NCBI GenBank assembly: GCA_026625625.1
Contig: CP113055.1
Location: 2,959,001 to 3,023,000, forward strand
DNA: 64,000 nt
Direction: 5' to 3'
From: Blastomonas sp. SL216
GTDB lineage: Bacteria; Pseudomonadota; Alphaproteobacteria; Sphingomonadales; Sphingomonadaceae
In this document: in pieces, positions 35,769-44,203 of the stretch
Numbering within the stretch: the stretch's first letter is position 1
Layout: every line of letters begins with the position of its first letter
Notes under the pieces: model-generated
What the model was told of the DNA's origin: nothing
The model's database searches: none
What the model saw: the letters and a program-made list of their open reading frames with translations, nothing else
Position numbers and translations under genes: made by a program

Positions 35769-36403
35769 TGGCCCCGATCAAGCGTCTGCCGCCGCACCAC
35801 CGGCATCGCCCGATGGTGCTGGGGCTGACGGGATCGATCGGCATGGGCAAATCCGCGGTGGCCAAGATGCTGCGTGCGCAAGGCATACCGGTGTTCGATG
35901 CCGATGCCGAGGTGCATGTGCTCCAGGGGCCGGGCGGCGCCCTGCTGCCCGCGATCGAGGCGGCATTCCCCGGCACTACCGGTCCCAAAGGGGTTGATCG
36001 GGCCAGACTGGGCGCGGCGGTGTTCGGCAATCCGGCAGCGCTCAAGCGGCTCGAGCATATCGTCCATCCCGCGGTCGGCCGCTCGCGCGCCGCCTTCGTG
36101 CGCGCCAACCGGTCGCGCCGCATCATCGTGTTCGATATTCCGCTGCTGTTCGAGAAAGGCGGCACGCAGAATGTCGACGGCATCATCGTGGTGTCCGCCG
36201 CGCTTTGGCAGCAGCGCAAGCGCGTGCTCGCCCGACCGGGCATGACCGCGGCACGGCTGCGCCATATCCGCCACCTGCAGATGGCCGATCATCACAAGCG
36301 CGCGCATGCCGACTGGGTGATCCCCACCGGCGGGACCAAATTGGCGACGCGACAAGCGGTGCGAAAGCTGCTGGGGAATTTGCGCTCGTCTCTTGCGCGA
36401 TGA
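35765..36403 (+). CDS. coaE: Dephospho-CoA kinase
   Basis: A 212-residue kinase for the last step of CoA synthesis. The P-loop is LTGSIGMGKSAVAKML (residues about 21-36), with VFDADAEVHVL, and HIVHPAVGRSR, VFDIPLLFEKGG and ADWVIPTGG near the end. The N-terminal about 16 residues before MVLGLTGS are extra; the start at 35765 is chosen because of its ATGA overlap with aroE, but 35813 is possible. Confidence 0.92.
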   Translation: MMAPIKRLPPHHRHRPMVLGLTGSIGMGKSAVAKMLRAQGIPVFDADAEVHVLQGPGGALLPAIEAAFPGTTGPKGVDRARLGAAVFGNPAALKRLEHIVHPAVGRSRAAFVRANRSRRIIVFDIPLLFEKGGTQNVDGIIVVSAALWQQRKRVLARPGMTAARLRHIRHLQMADHHKRAHADWVIPTGGTKLATRQAVRKLLGNLRSSLAR

Positions 36404-36428
36404 CCAAATCGGTCCAATAGTAGATGGA

Positions 36429-37130
36429 ATGAGAGAGATAATCTTCGATACCGAAACCACCGGCCTGTCACCTGATGAAGGACACAGGATGGTGGAAATC
36501 GGATGTATCGAGATGGTCGGTCGCAGCCTGACAGGACGCACCTTCCACGCCTATTTCAACCCGCAGATCCCGATGCCGCCCGAAGCCGAAAGGGTGCATG
36601 GCCTTGGCGATGCGTTTCTGGCCGACAAGCCGCTGTTTGCTGCCGGGGTCGATGATCTGATCGAATTTCTGGGCGATGCGACCCTGGTCGCGCACAATGC
36701 CGGGTTCGACATGCGCTTCCTCAATGCAGAGCTTGCGATGGTCGGACGGCCGGCGATCGCGATGAGCCGCGTGATTGATACCGTTGCCATGGCGCGCGCG
36801 AAATTCCCCGGATCGCCTGCCAGCCTCGACGCCCTGTGCAAGCGCTTCGGCGTCGATCGCAGCCACCGCGTGCTGCACGGCGCGCTGCTCGATGCCGAGC
36901 TGCTCGCGCAGGTCTATATCGAGCTGACCGGCGGCCGACAGATCGGTCTTGGCCTGGCCGATGACAGCGCCGACGATTCGACCGGCACCGCTGCCCGGCC
37001 GCGTCTCATCCCAGGCGTCCAGCGCCCGCACCGCCTGCCCCGGCCCTTTGCCGCGAGCGAGGCGGAACTGGCCGCGCATGCCGAATTCCTGGGCAAGATC
37101 AAGCAGCCGCTCTGGCTGTCGACACGCTAG
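36429..37130 (+). CDS. dnaQ: DNA polymerase III epsilon subunit (3'-5' exonuclease)
   Basis: A 233-residue proofreading subunit. The ExoI motif FDTETTGLSPDEGHRMVEIG (with D and E for metal binding), ExoII VAHNAGFDMRFLNAEL, and ExoIII HGALLDAELLAQVYIELTGG are intact. The C-terminal region binds the alpha subunit. ATG 36429 starts directly at MREIIFDTETTG. It lies 25 bp downstream of coaE in the origin-proximal operon. The C-terminus is rich in Arg and Pro and may be lineage-specific. Confidence 0.95.
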   Translation: MREIIFDTETTGLSPDEGHRMVEIGCIEMVGRSLTGRTFHAYFNPQIPMPPEAERVHGLGDAFLADKPLFAAGVDDLIEFLGDATLVAHNAGFDMRFLNAELAMVGRPAIAMSRVIDTVAMARAKFPGSPASLDALCKRFGVDRSHRVLHGALLDAELLAQVYIELTGGRQIGLGLADDSADDSTGTAARPRLIPGVQRPHRLPRPFAASEAELAAHAEFLGKIKQPLWLSTR

Positions 37131-37270
37131 GCTCAGTGCTCAAATCCATCACGGAAAGGAGGTCTTTACCCCAATTGTCACCCCATCCTTAGCGTAGTCC
37201 GCTCAAGGATAATCTGGTCCGGCCGGTCGCGGCAGTGATCCGCTGACAGGCCCTAGTCATGGAGAACATC

Positions 37271-37837
37271 ATGGACATTCGTATTTCTGGTCATCAGGTC
37301 GACACCGGCGAAGCGCTGAAGGTGCATGTCGAGGACCGACTCAATGCGATTGTCGAAAAGTATTTCTCCAAGGCGATATCCAGCCATGTGACATTCGGGC
37401 GAGGGCCGCACGACCAGTTTCAGTGCGATATCGTCACCCATGTCATGCAGGGCCTGATCCTCAAGGGGCATGGCCTGGCGCATAATGCGCATGTCGGTTT
37501 CGACGGCGCGGCGGACAAGATCGAAAAGCAGCTGCGCCGCTATATGGGCCGGCTCAAGGGCCGTCACGAACAGTTCCAGCACGCCGCGCGCGAGGAAGAG
37601 GCCGCTTATGTGGTGTTCGAAAGCGCCAATGAGGAAGAAGAGGTCCTCGGCGATGCGCCGGTGGTGATCGCCGAAACCCGGGTCGACGTGCCCGAGGCGA
37701 CGGTGTCCGATGCGGTGATGATGCTCGATCTGCGCAACACCAATGCGCTGTTCTTCAAGAACACCGGCACCGGGCGGCACAATATGGTCTATCGCCGCCC
37801 CGATGGTTCGATCGGCTGGGTCGAGCCGCGCGTCTGA
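37271..37837 (+). CDS. hpf: Ribosome hibernation-promoting factor, long form
   Basis: A 188-residue long-form HPF (RaiA family). The N-terminal domain (MDIRISGHQVDTGEALKVHVEDRLNAIVEKYF) binds the 30S subunit, and the C-terminal dimerisation domain covers about 130-188 (KNTGTGRHNMVYRRPDGSIGWVEPRV). The start ATG at 37271 follows GGAG with good spacing. ATG 37259 would add four residues. The protein dimerises 70S ribosomes in stationary phase. In many proteobacteria it sits with rpoN and ptsN; rpoN is absent here, but ptsN is the next gene. Confidence 0.94.
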   Translation: MDIRISGHQVDTGEALKVHVEDRLNAIVEKYFSKAISSHVTFGRGPHDQFQCDIVTHVMQGLILKGHGLAHNAHVGFDGAADKIEKQLRRYMGRLKGRHEQFQHAAREEEAAYVVFESANEEEEVLGDAPVVIAETRVDVPEATVSDAVMMLDLRNTNALFFKNTGTGRHNMVYRRPDGSIGWVEPRV

Positions 37838-38035
37838 TAAATCGCGCTGGCTGTGCGCCAGTGCATCGCACGGCTTGGTTTTTCAGCCGATATGGTGCAT
37901 GGGCGCGGCAGCAACGCGTCGGCGGGATGAGGCAACCCCCTCCCGGCAGGGCCGACGATGATCTGATGAACATTCGTGCGCGCCGTCCCCGCAACGATCG
38001 GGGGCGGCGCGACAGAATCGAGAATTTTGACTGTC

Positions 38036-38497
38036 ATGGCATGGTTCGAACTCCATAAGCAGGCGGTGCTGATCTCTGCCCGCGTCGCGGACAAGCACCA
38101 GGCGCTGGAACTGGCGTCCGAACAGTTCGGGCATTGTTACGGTCTCGATCCCGACAAGGTGCTCGCCTGCCTGCTCGAGCGTGAGCAGCTGGGCTCGACC
38201 GGCTTTGGTCGCCGTGTCGCCATCCCTCATGGCAAGCTGGACGGGCTCGACCATTCGGTGGCGGTCGTGCTGCGCCTCGGCAAGCCGATCGAATTCGGCT
38301 CGATCGACAATCTGCCGGTCGATCTGGTGATCGCGCTGCTGTCGCCGGTCGCCACGGGTGCAATGCATCTGCAGGCGCTGGCGCATATCTCTCGCCTTAC
38401 CCGCGACGAAAAGACGCTCGCCAAGATCAAGGGTACCGATGATCCCGATGCCATCTATGCGCTGGTGACCGCCGAGCTGGACCGTGACGCTGCCTGA
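38036..38497 (+). CDS. ptsN: Nitrogen-regulatory PTS EIIA component
   Basis: A 153-residue EIIA-Ntr domain protein. The phosphorylatable His is in VAIPHGKLDGLDH (H65). GCYGLDPDKVLACLLEREQLGSTG-like and LLSPVATGAMHLQALAHISRL segments fit the fructose/nitrogen family. It belongs to a phosphorelay with EI-Ntr and NPr that tunes potassium and carbon/nitrogen state; the partners are not in the window. The start could also be the upstream GTG at 37976; I take ATG 38036. It follows hpf and overlaps the paaI-like gene by 14 bp. Confidence 0.9.
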   Translation: MAWFELHKQAVLISARVADKHQALELASEQFGHCYGLDPDKVLACLLEREQLGSTGFGRRVAIPHGKLDGLDHSVAVVLRLGKPIEFGSIDNLPVDLVIALLSPVATGAMHLQALAHISRLTRDEKTLAKIKGTDDPDAIYALVTAELDRDAA

Positions 38498-38972
38498 CCA
38501 GGCAGCAGGGTCGGGCGAAGAGGCGCATTTTCGCGCGCTGGAACGCCTGTATGCAGCCGCCGCAATCAACCGCCTTTTCCCTTCGCGGCTGACGATTACC
38601 GGGGCCGGCAAGGCGCGGATCGATTTCGATGTGACGCCCGAGCATTTCCACGCCGCCGGAGCCGCGCACGGCACCTTGTATTTCAAGATGCTCGACGATG
38701 CGGCCTTTTATGCCTGCAACGCGCTGGTCACCGACCGCTTCCTGCTCACCACCGCCTTCAACCTGCATTTCACCGCGCCGGTGCGCGCCGGGCCGGTCTA
38801 TGCCGAGGGTCATTGGGTGAGCGGACGCCGCCGCGTCTGGGTCGGCGAATCGCGGCTGGTCGACAGCCATGGCGAAGAGATTGCCCGCGGCACCGGCACC
38901 TTCATGCGCTCGCATATCGCGCTTTCGGGGCTTGAAGGGTACAAGCGGCCGCCATCAGAGGATGGTCGGTGA
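38484..38972 (+). CDS. Hotdog-fold thioesterase (PaaI family)
   Basis: A 162-residue hotdog protein with the PaaI-like core: NRLFPSRLTITGAGKARIDFDVTPEHFHAAGAAHGTLYFKMLDDAAF. HAAGAAHG contains the usual His/Asp region, and LTTAFNLHFTAPVRAG is the second conserved strand. It is a probable acyl-CoA thioesterase. The start is GTG at 38484, within the ptsN end. It overlaps the DUF1491 gene by 4 bp (GTGA). Confidence 0.85.
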   Translation: MTLPDQAAGSGEEAHFRALERLYAAAAINRLFPSRLTITGAGKARIDFDVTPEHFHAAGAAHGTLYFKMLDDAAFYACNALVTDRFLLTTAFNLHFTAPVRAGPVYAEGHWVSGRRRVWVGESRLVDSHGEEIARGTGTFMRSHIALSGLEGYKRPPSEDGR

Positions 38973-39322
38973 TCGAGCCCCGGCTGGCGGCGCATGTCCG
39001 GATCGAGGCGCTCAAACGCCTGACCTCTGCCGCTGGCGGATTTGCCACCATCATCGCCAGGGGTGACCCGGTATCGGGTGCGATCCTGATCGCGCGGACC
39101 GTGCGCGGGCAGGACAATGCGCTGCTCGAATCCTTTCTAGGATTCGATGGAAAACCCGATTGGCAGGAGGTCTGGGCAGAGGATTCGGCGCAGGACACGG
39201 CCAAGGGCAGCATGGCCGAATATGTCGAAAGACGCCGGGCGCGCGACACCGATTTGTGGATTATCGAACTGGATGTCGCCAGCCGCGCACAGTTCAACGC
39301 GATAATCGCGCAGGCGAGTTGA
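38969..39322 (+). CDS. DUF1491-family protein
   Basis: A 117-residue protein typical of DUF1491: RLAAHVRIEALKRLTSAAGGFATIIARGDPVSGAILIARTV at the front and DTDLWIIELDVASRAQF at the end. The family is alphaproteobacterial, with no known function. It begins with GTG at 38969 overlapping the thioesterase stop. Confidence 0.88.
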   Translation: MIEPRLAAHVRIEALKRLTSAAGGFATIIARGDPVSGAILIARTVRGQDNALLESFLGFDGKPDWQEVWAEDSAQDTAKGSMAEYVERRRARDTDLWIIELDVASRAQFNAIIAQAS

Positions 39323-39517
39323 CTCGCTTCACCCGCTGCTAGAGGGGCCGCTGCACCGATTAACGCGCAGGCGGCTCATATGGTTCCCCGGCTTTTTTAA
39401 GCCAGAGAAGAACAGGGCTAGCACGCAGACGGGGGGTTTCCCTTCCGGAACTGACCGGGCCCTGGTGCCTGATTGCTGTTCCGGCTGTGGTGATCCACCG
39501 CACAGTCAAAGTTTGTA

Positions 39518-40177
39518 ATGAGTAAGATCCTCAAGGTCGCCAGCATGGCCGCCATGGCAGTATATTCGATTGCCACACTCTCTCTCACCGACGCCTCAGC
39601 CGCCTTTGCATCGCCGCTGATCGCCGACATGATCCAGCCGGTTCCCGCCCAGAGCAGCGATGATACCGCATCCAGCGCCACCGAAGCTGCTGTCGATGCC
39701 TCTGCCCAGGCCGAAACCGCTCCCCAGCAGATCGACACGCAGACCGCCCAGCCGCCGCTCAAGGCCGAAAGCCTGGCGCAGCTCGTGGCGATGTCCGACC
39801 TTCCCGCCGACATGGACGAAGAGACCCGCTGCCTGGCGGGTGCCGTCTATTTCGAATCCAAGGGCGAAACTCTGAATGGCCAGCTTGCCGTCGCCAAGGT
39901 GGTGATCGCGCGCCGCGATTCGGGCCGCTTTGCCAGCAGCCTGTGCGGCGTGGTCTATCAGCCCAGCCAGTTCTCGTTCGTTCGCGGCGGCCGGATGCCC
40001 GCCATCCCCACCGCCAGCCAGGACTGGAAGGAAGCCGTCGCCATCGCCCAGATCGCGATCAAGGATGCCTGGGAAAGCCCGGTGGAAGGCGCGCTGTTCT
40101 TCCATGCGCGCCGCGTCTCGCCCGGCTGGCGCATGCAGCGCCTGGCGGCGGTCGACAATCACGTTTTCTATCGCTGA
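39518..40177 (+). CDS. Exported cell-wall hydrolase, SleB family
   Basis: A 219-residue protein. A Sec signal sequence ends near ASA or FASP. A low-complexity Gln/Ala/Thr linker follows, and the C-terminal SleB (hydrolase_2) domain covers about 105-219: RCLAGAVYFESKGETLNGQLAVAKVVIARRDSGRF, GVVYQPSQFSFV, and FFHARRVSPGW. In spore-formers SleB is a cortex-lytic transglycosylase; in alphaproteobacteria it is a cell-wall hydrolase. The upstream ~200 bp gap has no gene. It ends in a strong terminator at 40239. Confidence 0.88.
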   Translation: MSKILKVASMAAMAVYSIATLSLTDASAAFASPLIADMIQPVPAQSSDDTASSATEAAVDASAQAETAPQQIDTQTAQPPLKAESLAQLVAMSDLPADMDEETRCLAGAVYFESKGETLNGQLAVAKVVIARRDSGRFASSLCGVVYQPSQFSFVRGGRMPAIPTASQDWKEAVAIAQIAIKDAWESPVEGALFFHARRVSPGWRMQRLAAVDNHVFYR

Positions 40178-40238
40178 TCCCGGCTGCCTGCCGGCGGCCG
40201 ATCCAGCATCGAGCTAGTCCTTTGGGTCGCAAAGGACT

Positions 40239-40275
40239 GAGGCGGGCGCACCAGTTGCGTCCGCCTCGACTTTTT
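40239..40275 (+). terminator. Rho-independent terminator after the SleB gene
   Basis: GAGGCGGGCGCA pairs with TGCGTCCGCCTC around a CCAGT loop, one mismatch aside, and a TTTTT run follows at 40271-40275. Confidence 0.88.
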
Positions 40276-40295
40276 GGGGCATAGGCCGGGTACAC

Positions 40296-40328
40296 AGAAA
40301 AAGACCGGCAGCTTGGGGGCTGCCGGTC
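40296..40328 (-). terminator. Rho-independent terminator for urcA
   Basis: On the minus strand GACCGGCAGC (40328-40319) and GCTGCCGGTC (40312-40303) form a perfect 10-bp stem with a 6-base loop, followed by a T-rich tail (TTTTTCTG). It lies 40 bp after the urcA stop. Confidence 0.88.
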
Positions 40329-40367
40329 CAGTCGGGTTTTACCAAGGGTGTGGTAATCTGGAAGGGC

Positions 40368-40757
40368 TTAGCTGCCGACAGCGATGCGCTCGCCGGCCTT
40401 GAAGCGCTCACCGGCCTCGGCGCGGGCGACCAGGGTCACCATGGCGCGCTGGCCGCTGGCCATGGTCTCGCTGACACAGGTGCGATAGTCGATCTGCTCG
40501 CTCAGCGGGCCGCGCGGCAGGCTGCCGCAAACCTGGTTGGTGGCGGAGCGCAGCCGGGTCTTGAGCGTTTCGGCTCCCTCCGGCGTGGTGAGGTCGAGAT
40601 CGACAAAACGCACTTCGACGCTGCGCACGACGCGGTTGGCGGAGACCTGCTCGGTCACGGCCGGCTTGGCCTGGGCGGTGGCGGAAAAGATGATGGCCGA
40701 GGCGGCAGCAGCGGCCAGGGCACGAGAGGCGAACGGGGCAAGAGCACGGGCGAACAT
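40368..40757 (-). CDS. UrcA-family exported protein
   Basis: A 129-residue secreted protein. The signal peptide (MFARALAPFASRALAAAAASAI) ends near AQA/KP. The UrcA core is visible: VRFVDLDLTTPEGAETLKTRLRSATNQVCGSLPR and YRTCVSETMASGQRAMVTL, with two cysteines (C in NQVCGS and YRTCV) that could form a disulfide. UrcA proteins are sphingomonad-rich and function-unknown. The ATG at 40757 follows AAAGGA. The frame is open further upstream, but without a signal peptide. Confidence 0.88.
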   Translation of the reverse strand: MFARALAPFASRALAAAAASAIIFSATAQAKPAVTEQVSANRVVRSVEVRFVDLDLTTPEGAETLKTRLRSATNQVCGSLPRGPLSEQIDYRTCVSETMASGQRAMVTLVARAEAGERFKAGERIAVGS

Positions 40758-41144
40758 GGGGGTGGGGTCCTTTCTTCGGGGGCAAGCTGAACGTCGGGCC
40801 GGTCCTTCCGGCAAGGGTCCCATCAGGACCGGCCCTGTTTTCGTTTGCCGCCGATGTCCGGCCTGGGGAGCTATGGAGCATCGGCGACATCTTTGGGATA
40901 GGCCGGTGCGTGGCCAGGGTCGCGCCATGCTCGACAAGGGCGCAGCAGGCGTCGCTCAACGACTACAGGTGTCGACGAACGACAGTGCCGTATCGACGAA
41001 TGTTACTTATGCAAAGAAACTGTCACCGAATCGGCAAGATTCGGTCATGTTGCCGCTACGGAAAGCTGCCCGCCCGTCTCATCGGGCAATTGAGCAAGCG
41101 ATGGCCGTCCGCCGGGGCCACTCCGGTTCCACGTGGAACCGGTT
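40758..41144. other. Intergenic region with hairpin between urcA and thiSG
   Basis: About 390 bp without a gene. It presumably holds the urcA promoter. ACCGAATC at 41025-41032 pairs with GATTCGGT at 41038-41045 across a 5-base loop, an 8-bp perfect hairpin. A parS-like palindrome lies at 41125. Confidence 0.6.
41125..41140. other. Perfect palindrome GGTTCCACGTGGAACC, degenerate parS candidate
   Basis: This 16-bp palindrome shares the GTTYCACGTGRAAC core with parS, with four changes from the universal site, all symmetrical. It directly follows the thiSG stop and lies about 7.7 kb right of the proposed origin. It could be a fourth parS or a transcription hairpin without T-run. Confidence 0.45.
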
Positions 41145-42155
41145 TCAGATCAGCCCGGCGAGCGGACTGGAAGGATCGGCATATTTGCGCGTGCCCATGC
41201 GCCCGGCCAGATAGGCATCACGGCCTGCCTCGACCGCCAGCTTCATCGCGCGCGCCATGCGGATCGGATCCTTCGCCTCGGCAATGGCGGTGTTCATCAG
41301 CACGCCGTCGCAGCCCAGCTCCATCGCGATTGCCGCATCGGACGCGGTACCGACGCCTGCATCGACCAGCACCGGCACCTTGGCGTTCTCGACGATCAGC
41401 CGGATGGTGACGCGGTTCTGGATGCCCAGCCCCGATCCGATCGGCGCGCCCAGCGGCATGATCGCCACCGCGCCTGCGTCTTCCAGCCGCTTGGCGCCGA
41501 TCGGATCATCGACGCAATAGACCATCGGCTTGAAGCCTTCCTTGGCCAGGATCTCGGTGGCGCGCAGCGTCTCGTGCATATCGGGGTAGAGCGTCTTGGC
41601 CTCGCCCAGCACCTCCAGCTTGACCAGATCCCATCCGCCTGCCTCGCGCGCCAGGCGCAGCGTGCGGATTGCTTCCTCGCCGGTGAAGCAGCCTGCGGTA
41701 TTGGGCAGATAGGTGATCTTCTTCGGATCGATAAAGTCGGTCAGCATCGGCGCACTGGGGTCCGACACGTTGACCCGGCGCACCGCGACGGTGACGATCT
41801 CCGCGCCCGAGGCTTCGAGGGCTGCTGCGTTCTGCGCAAAGTCCTTGTACTTGCCGGTGCCGACAATCAGGCGCGAACGGAAATGGTGGCCCGCCACGCT
41901 CCAGCCATCATCGGCGGGCGCATGGTCGCCGCCGCCGACGAAATGGACGATCTCCAGCCGGTCGCCGTCCTGCACCATCACCTCGGCAAGCGTCGACCGC
42001 GGCACGATCTCCAGGTTGCGCTCGACCGCGACCTTGGCGGTATCAAGCCCCAGGGTACCGACCAGGGCGGCAATGCTGTGCCCGGCGGGCACGCGGCGCG
42101 GCTCGCCATTGATATGGATGCTGATCTGAGCGGTGTCGGTGGAGGTGCTGGTCAT
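41145..42155 (-). CDS. thiSG: Fused sulfur-carrier ThiS and thiazole synthase ThiG
   Basis: A 336-residue fusion protein. Residues about 10-76 are a ThiS sulfur carrier: [22 protein letters not shown] and [13 protein letters not shown]. Residues about 85-336 are ThiG with [11 protein letters not shown], Schiff-base lysine K179 (VKLEVLG), and the phosphate-binding [29 protein letters not shown]. Free ThiS ends in Gly-Gly for thiocarboxylation; here the GGG (74-76) is internal and followed by DHAPADDGW. The protein makes the thiazole phosphate of thiamine. The ATG 42155 is preferred. The fusion occurs in other sphingomonads. No thiE or thiF is adjacent. Confidence 0.93.
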   Translation of the reverse strand: MTSTSTDTAQISIHINGEPRRVPAGHSIAALVGTLGLDTAKVAVERNLEIVPRSTLAEVMVQDGDRLEIVHFVGGGDHAPADDGWSVAGHHFRSRLIVGTGKYKDFAQNAAALEASGAEIVTVAVRRVNVSDPSAPMLTDFIDPKKITYLPNTAGCFTGEEAIRTLRLAREAGGWDLVKLEVLGEAKTLYPDMHETLRATEILAKEGFKPMVYCVDDPIGAKRLEDAGAVAIMPLGAPIGSGLGIQNRVTIRLIVENAKVPVLVDAGVGTASDAAIAMELGCDGVLMNTAIAEAKDPIRMARAMKLAVEAGRDAYLAGRMGTRKYADPSSPLAGLI

Positions 42156-42219
42156 AGGCCGCGACTCTTGGCGCGGATAAAGGGGCAAGGGCAAGCCCCA
42201 ATATTGGCAATCGCGGTGA

Positions 42220-42597
42220 TCAGTGCTGACGCGCGGCGCGATAGTTGAGCAGATGCGCGATGCTCAGCAGGGCGACGCCGACAAAGGTCAGCGCATATTC
42301 CCAGGGTCCGCCATGCGGAACCGTCATCGCGGCGAGCATCGCGGCGATACCGAACGTACCGATTGCCAGCGGCAGCCGCGCACCATGCAGCCTCAACCCG
42401 TGGCCGAGCGCCAGCGCAGCCATCACCGCAGCCAGGACAAAGCCGATCTCATGCACCCAGGGGGAGAGGAAAATGCCGCCCATCGAGGCGAATCCCGCAA
42501 CCAGCCAGATGCCTGCCGCGCAGTGCACCATGCACAGCGCAGACAGCGCAATCGCGGCCGAATCGAGCTGGCCGGACCGGGTGATACGAGACAACAT
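42220..42597 (-). CDS. MerC-domain membrane protein
   Basis: A protein of about 125 residues. The CMVHC pair of cysteines (about 22 and 26) in the first helix [23 protein letters not shown] and three more helices define the MerC fold. MerC moves mercury in mer operons, but stand-alone chromosomal MerC-domain proteins often sit under zinc control. No merR, merA or merT is present, so I do not infer mercury resistance. The Zur-like palindrome just upstream supports zinc regulation. The start may be ATG 42597 or GTG 42606. Confidence 0.88.
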   Translation of the reverse strand: MLSRITRSGQLDSAAIALSALCMVHCAAGIWLVAGFASMGGIFLSPWVHEIGFVLAAVMAALALGHGLRLHGARLPLAIGTFGIAAMLAAMTVPHGGPWEYALTFVGVALLSIAHLLNYRAARQH

Positions 42598-42611
42598 GGC
42601 CCGCACATAGG

Positions 42612-42624
42612 TGATATGATATCA
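42612..42624. promoter_or_regulatory. Zur-box-like palindrome between merC and ctaA
   Basis: TGATAT G ATATCA is a 6-1-6 perfect inverted repeat, 15 bp from the merC start. It resembles alphaproteobacterial Zur operators, TGTTATNATAACA-like, but is not identical. Confidence 0.45.
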
Positions 42625-42724
42625 TTGCGCAATGCATTGCTTCGCATTTGATGCTGCAACCGCGACCAGCCGAGCCAAAAAACCCCTTGCAAGCCGAAGC
42701 CTTGCATCCGAAATGCAGCAGATC

Positions 42725-43792
42725 ATGACCAGCCTTTCGCAGCCCCGGATCGCCACGCCCCTGTCGCATGACCGCACCGCGCCGCAAGCGATCGCGGTGT
42801 GGCTCTATGGCGTTGCGCTGCTGGTCTTCTGCATGGTGGTTGTCGGCGGCATCACCCGGCTGACCGAATCGGGCCTGTCTATCACCGAATGGAATGTCGT
42901 CACCGGCACGCTGCCGCCGCTCTCCGAATCCGCCTGGGTATCGGAGTTCGAGAAGTACAAGCGCATCCCCGAATATATCGAGGTCAATGCCGGGATGACG
43001 CTGGCCGAGTTCAAGACCATCTATTTCTGGGAATATGTCCATCGGCTGCTCGGGCGGCTGGTCGGGCTTGCCTTTGCGCTGCCCTTTGCCTGGTTCGCGA
43101 TCCGCCGCGCTATTCCGCAGGGCTATGGCTGGCGGCTGTTCGCGCTGTTTGCGCTGGGCGGGCTGCAGGGGGCGATCGGCTGGTGGATGGTGGCATCGGG
43201 CCTGACCGAGCGCACCGATGTCAGCCATTTCCGGCTCGCGGTGCATCTGCTCAACGCGCTGTTCATCATGTCCGGGCTGATCTGGACCGCGCGCGACCTT
43301 CAGGTGCTGGCACGCGATCCCGCCGCGCGCCCTGCCCGGATGACCGGTCTGGCGCTGGCGGCGATCCTCATCCTGTTCGTCCAGCTGCTACTTGGCGCCT
43401 GGGTCGCGGGGCTCAACGCCGGCTATGCCGCCAAGAGCTGGCCGCTGATGAATGGCAGCTTCGTGCCGGTGGATATCGACTGGTCCAAGGGCGTGCTGCA
43501 CGCGCTGACCTATGATCCGTTCCTGCTGCACTTCCTGCACCGCTGGTGGGCCTTTGCTGCGGTTGCCGCGCTGGTGGTGCTGGCGCGCGCGGTGCGCAAG
43601 GCGGACCGCGCAGCGTCGATTGCCATCCACAGCGCCTTCGGCGTGCAGGTGCTGCTGGGCATCGCCACGGTGATGAGCAGCGTCGACCTGCATCTGGCGG
43701 TGCTCCACCAGGCCGTCGGCGCGATCCTGGTCGGCACTGTCGCCTGGGGTGCGCACAGCCTGGGCCGAGCGTCCCTGCCGGCAGCATCATGA
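42725..43792 (+). CDS. ctaA: Heme A synthase (COX15/CtaA)
   Basis: A 355-residue eight-helix membrane protein that oxidises heme O to heme A for cytochrome oxidase. MVVVGGITRLTESGLSITEWN is the classical first helix, with the heme-binding histidines in EYVHRLLGR, SHFRLAVHLLNA, FLHRWWAF and HLAVLHQAVGA. NAGYAAKSWPLMNGSFVP is the second loop. Start at ATG 42725 is preferred; upstream ATGs at 42713 and 42632 are possible. It overlaps cutA (ATGA). Confidence 0.94.
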   Translation: MTSLSQPRIATPLSHDRTAPQAIAVWLYGVALLVFCMVVVGGITRLTESGLSITEWNVVTGTLPPLSESAWVSEFEKYKRIPEYIEVNAGMTLAEFKTIYFWEYVHRLLGRLVGLAFALPFAWFAIRRAIPQGYGWRLFALFALGGLQGAIGWWMVASGLTERTDVSHFRLAVHLLNALFIMSGLIWTARDLQVLARDPAARPARMTGLALAAILILFVQLLLGAWVAGLNAGYAAKSWPLMNGSFVPVDIDWSKGVLHALTYDPFLLHFLHRWWAFAAVAALVVLARAVRKADRAASIAIHSAFGVQVLLGIATVMSSVDLHLAVLHQAVGAILVGTVAWGAHSLGRASLPAAS

Positions 43793-44136
43793 TCGATCCG
43801 GTCAGCGAGGCCAGCGATATCCGGCTGGTCTATTGCCCCTTTGCCGATGAGGAAGAAGCCCGGACCATCGCCCGCACGGTGGTGCGCGAACAGCTGGCCG
43901 CCTGCGCCAATGTGCTCGCGCCGGTCCAGTCGATCTTCCACTGGGAAGGCGCGCTGACCGAGCAGGCCGAAGTGCCGGTGCTGTTCAAGACCGCGCTGCC
44001 CCAGTCCAAGGCGCTGGTCGCGCGTATCGTCCATCTGCACAGCTATGACGAGCCTGCGGTGCTGGTGCTGCCGGTCGAATATTGCCCGCCCAGCTTCCGC
44101 GCCTGGGTGCTCGGCCAGACGCTGGCGACCGACTGA
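43789..44136 (+). CDS. cutA: Divalent-cation tolerance protein CutA
   Basis: A 115-residue CutA1 protein. DIRLVYCPFADEEEARTIARTVVREQLAACANVLAPVQSIFHWEG and LFKTALPQSKALVARIVHLHSYDEPAVLVLPV are the family blocks. CutA trimers bind copper and other divalent metals. The ATG at 43789 overlaps the ctaA stop, so ctaA-cutA are co-transcribed, linking heme A and metal handling. The 258 bp to rplM hold a promoter and palindrome. Confidence 0.92.
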   Translation: MIDPVSEASDIRLVYCPFADEEEARTIARTVVREQLAACANVLAPVQSIFHWEGALTEQAEVPVLFKTALPQSKALVARIVHLHSYDEPAVLVLPVEYCPPSFRAWVLGQTLATD

Positions 44137-44203
44137 CGAGACGCTTGCGCCGCAGCGCGAATCGCGGCTTTTGTCGGGCTTGATGCGGGGCCGAATATCC
44201 GGT

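Noticed and set aside
42220-42597. Mercury-resistance gene merC
   Set aside because: No merR, merT, merP or merA nearby; stand-alone MerC-domain proteins are common in sphingomonads.
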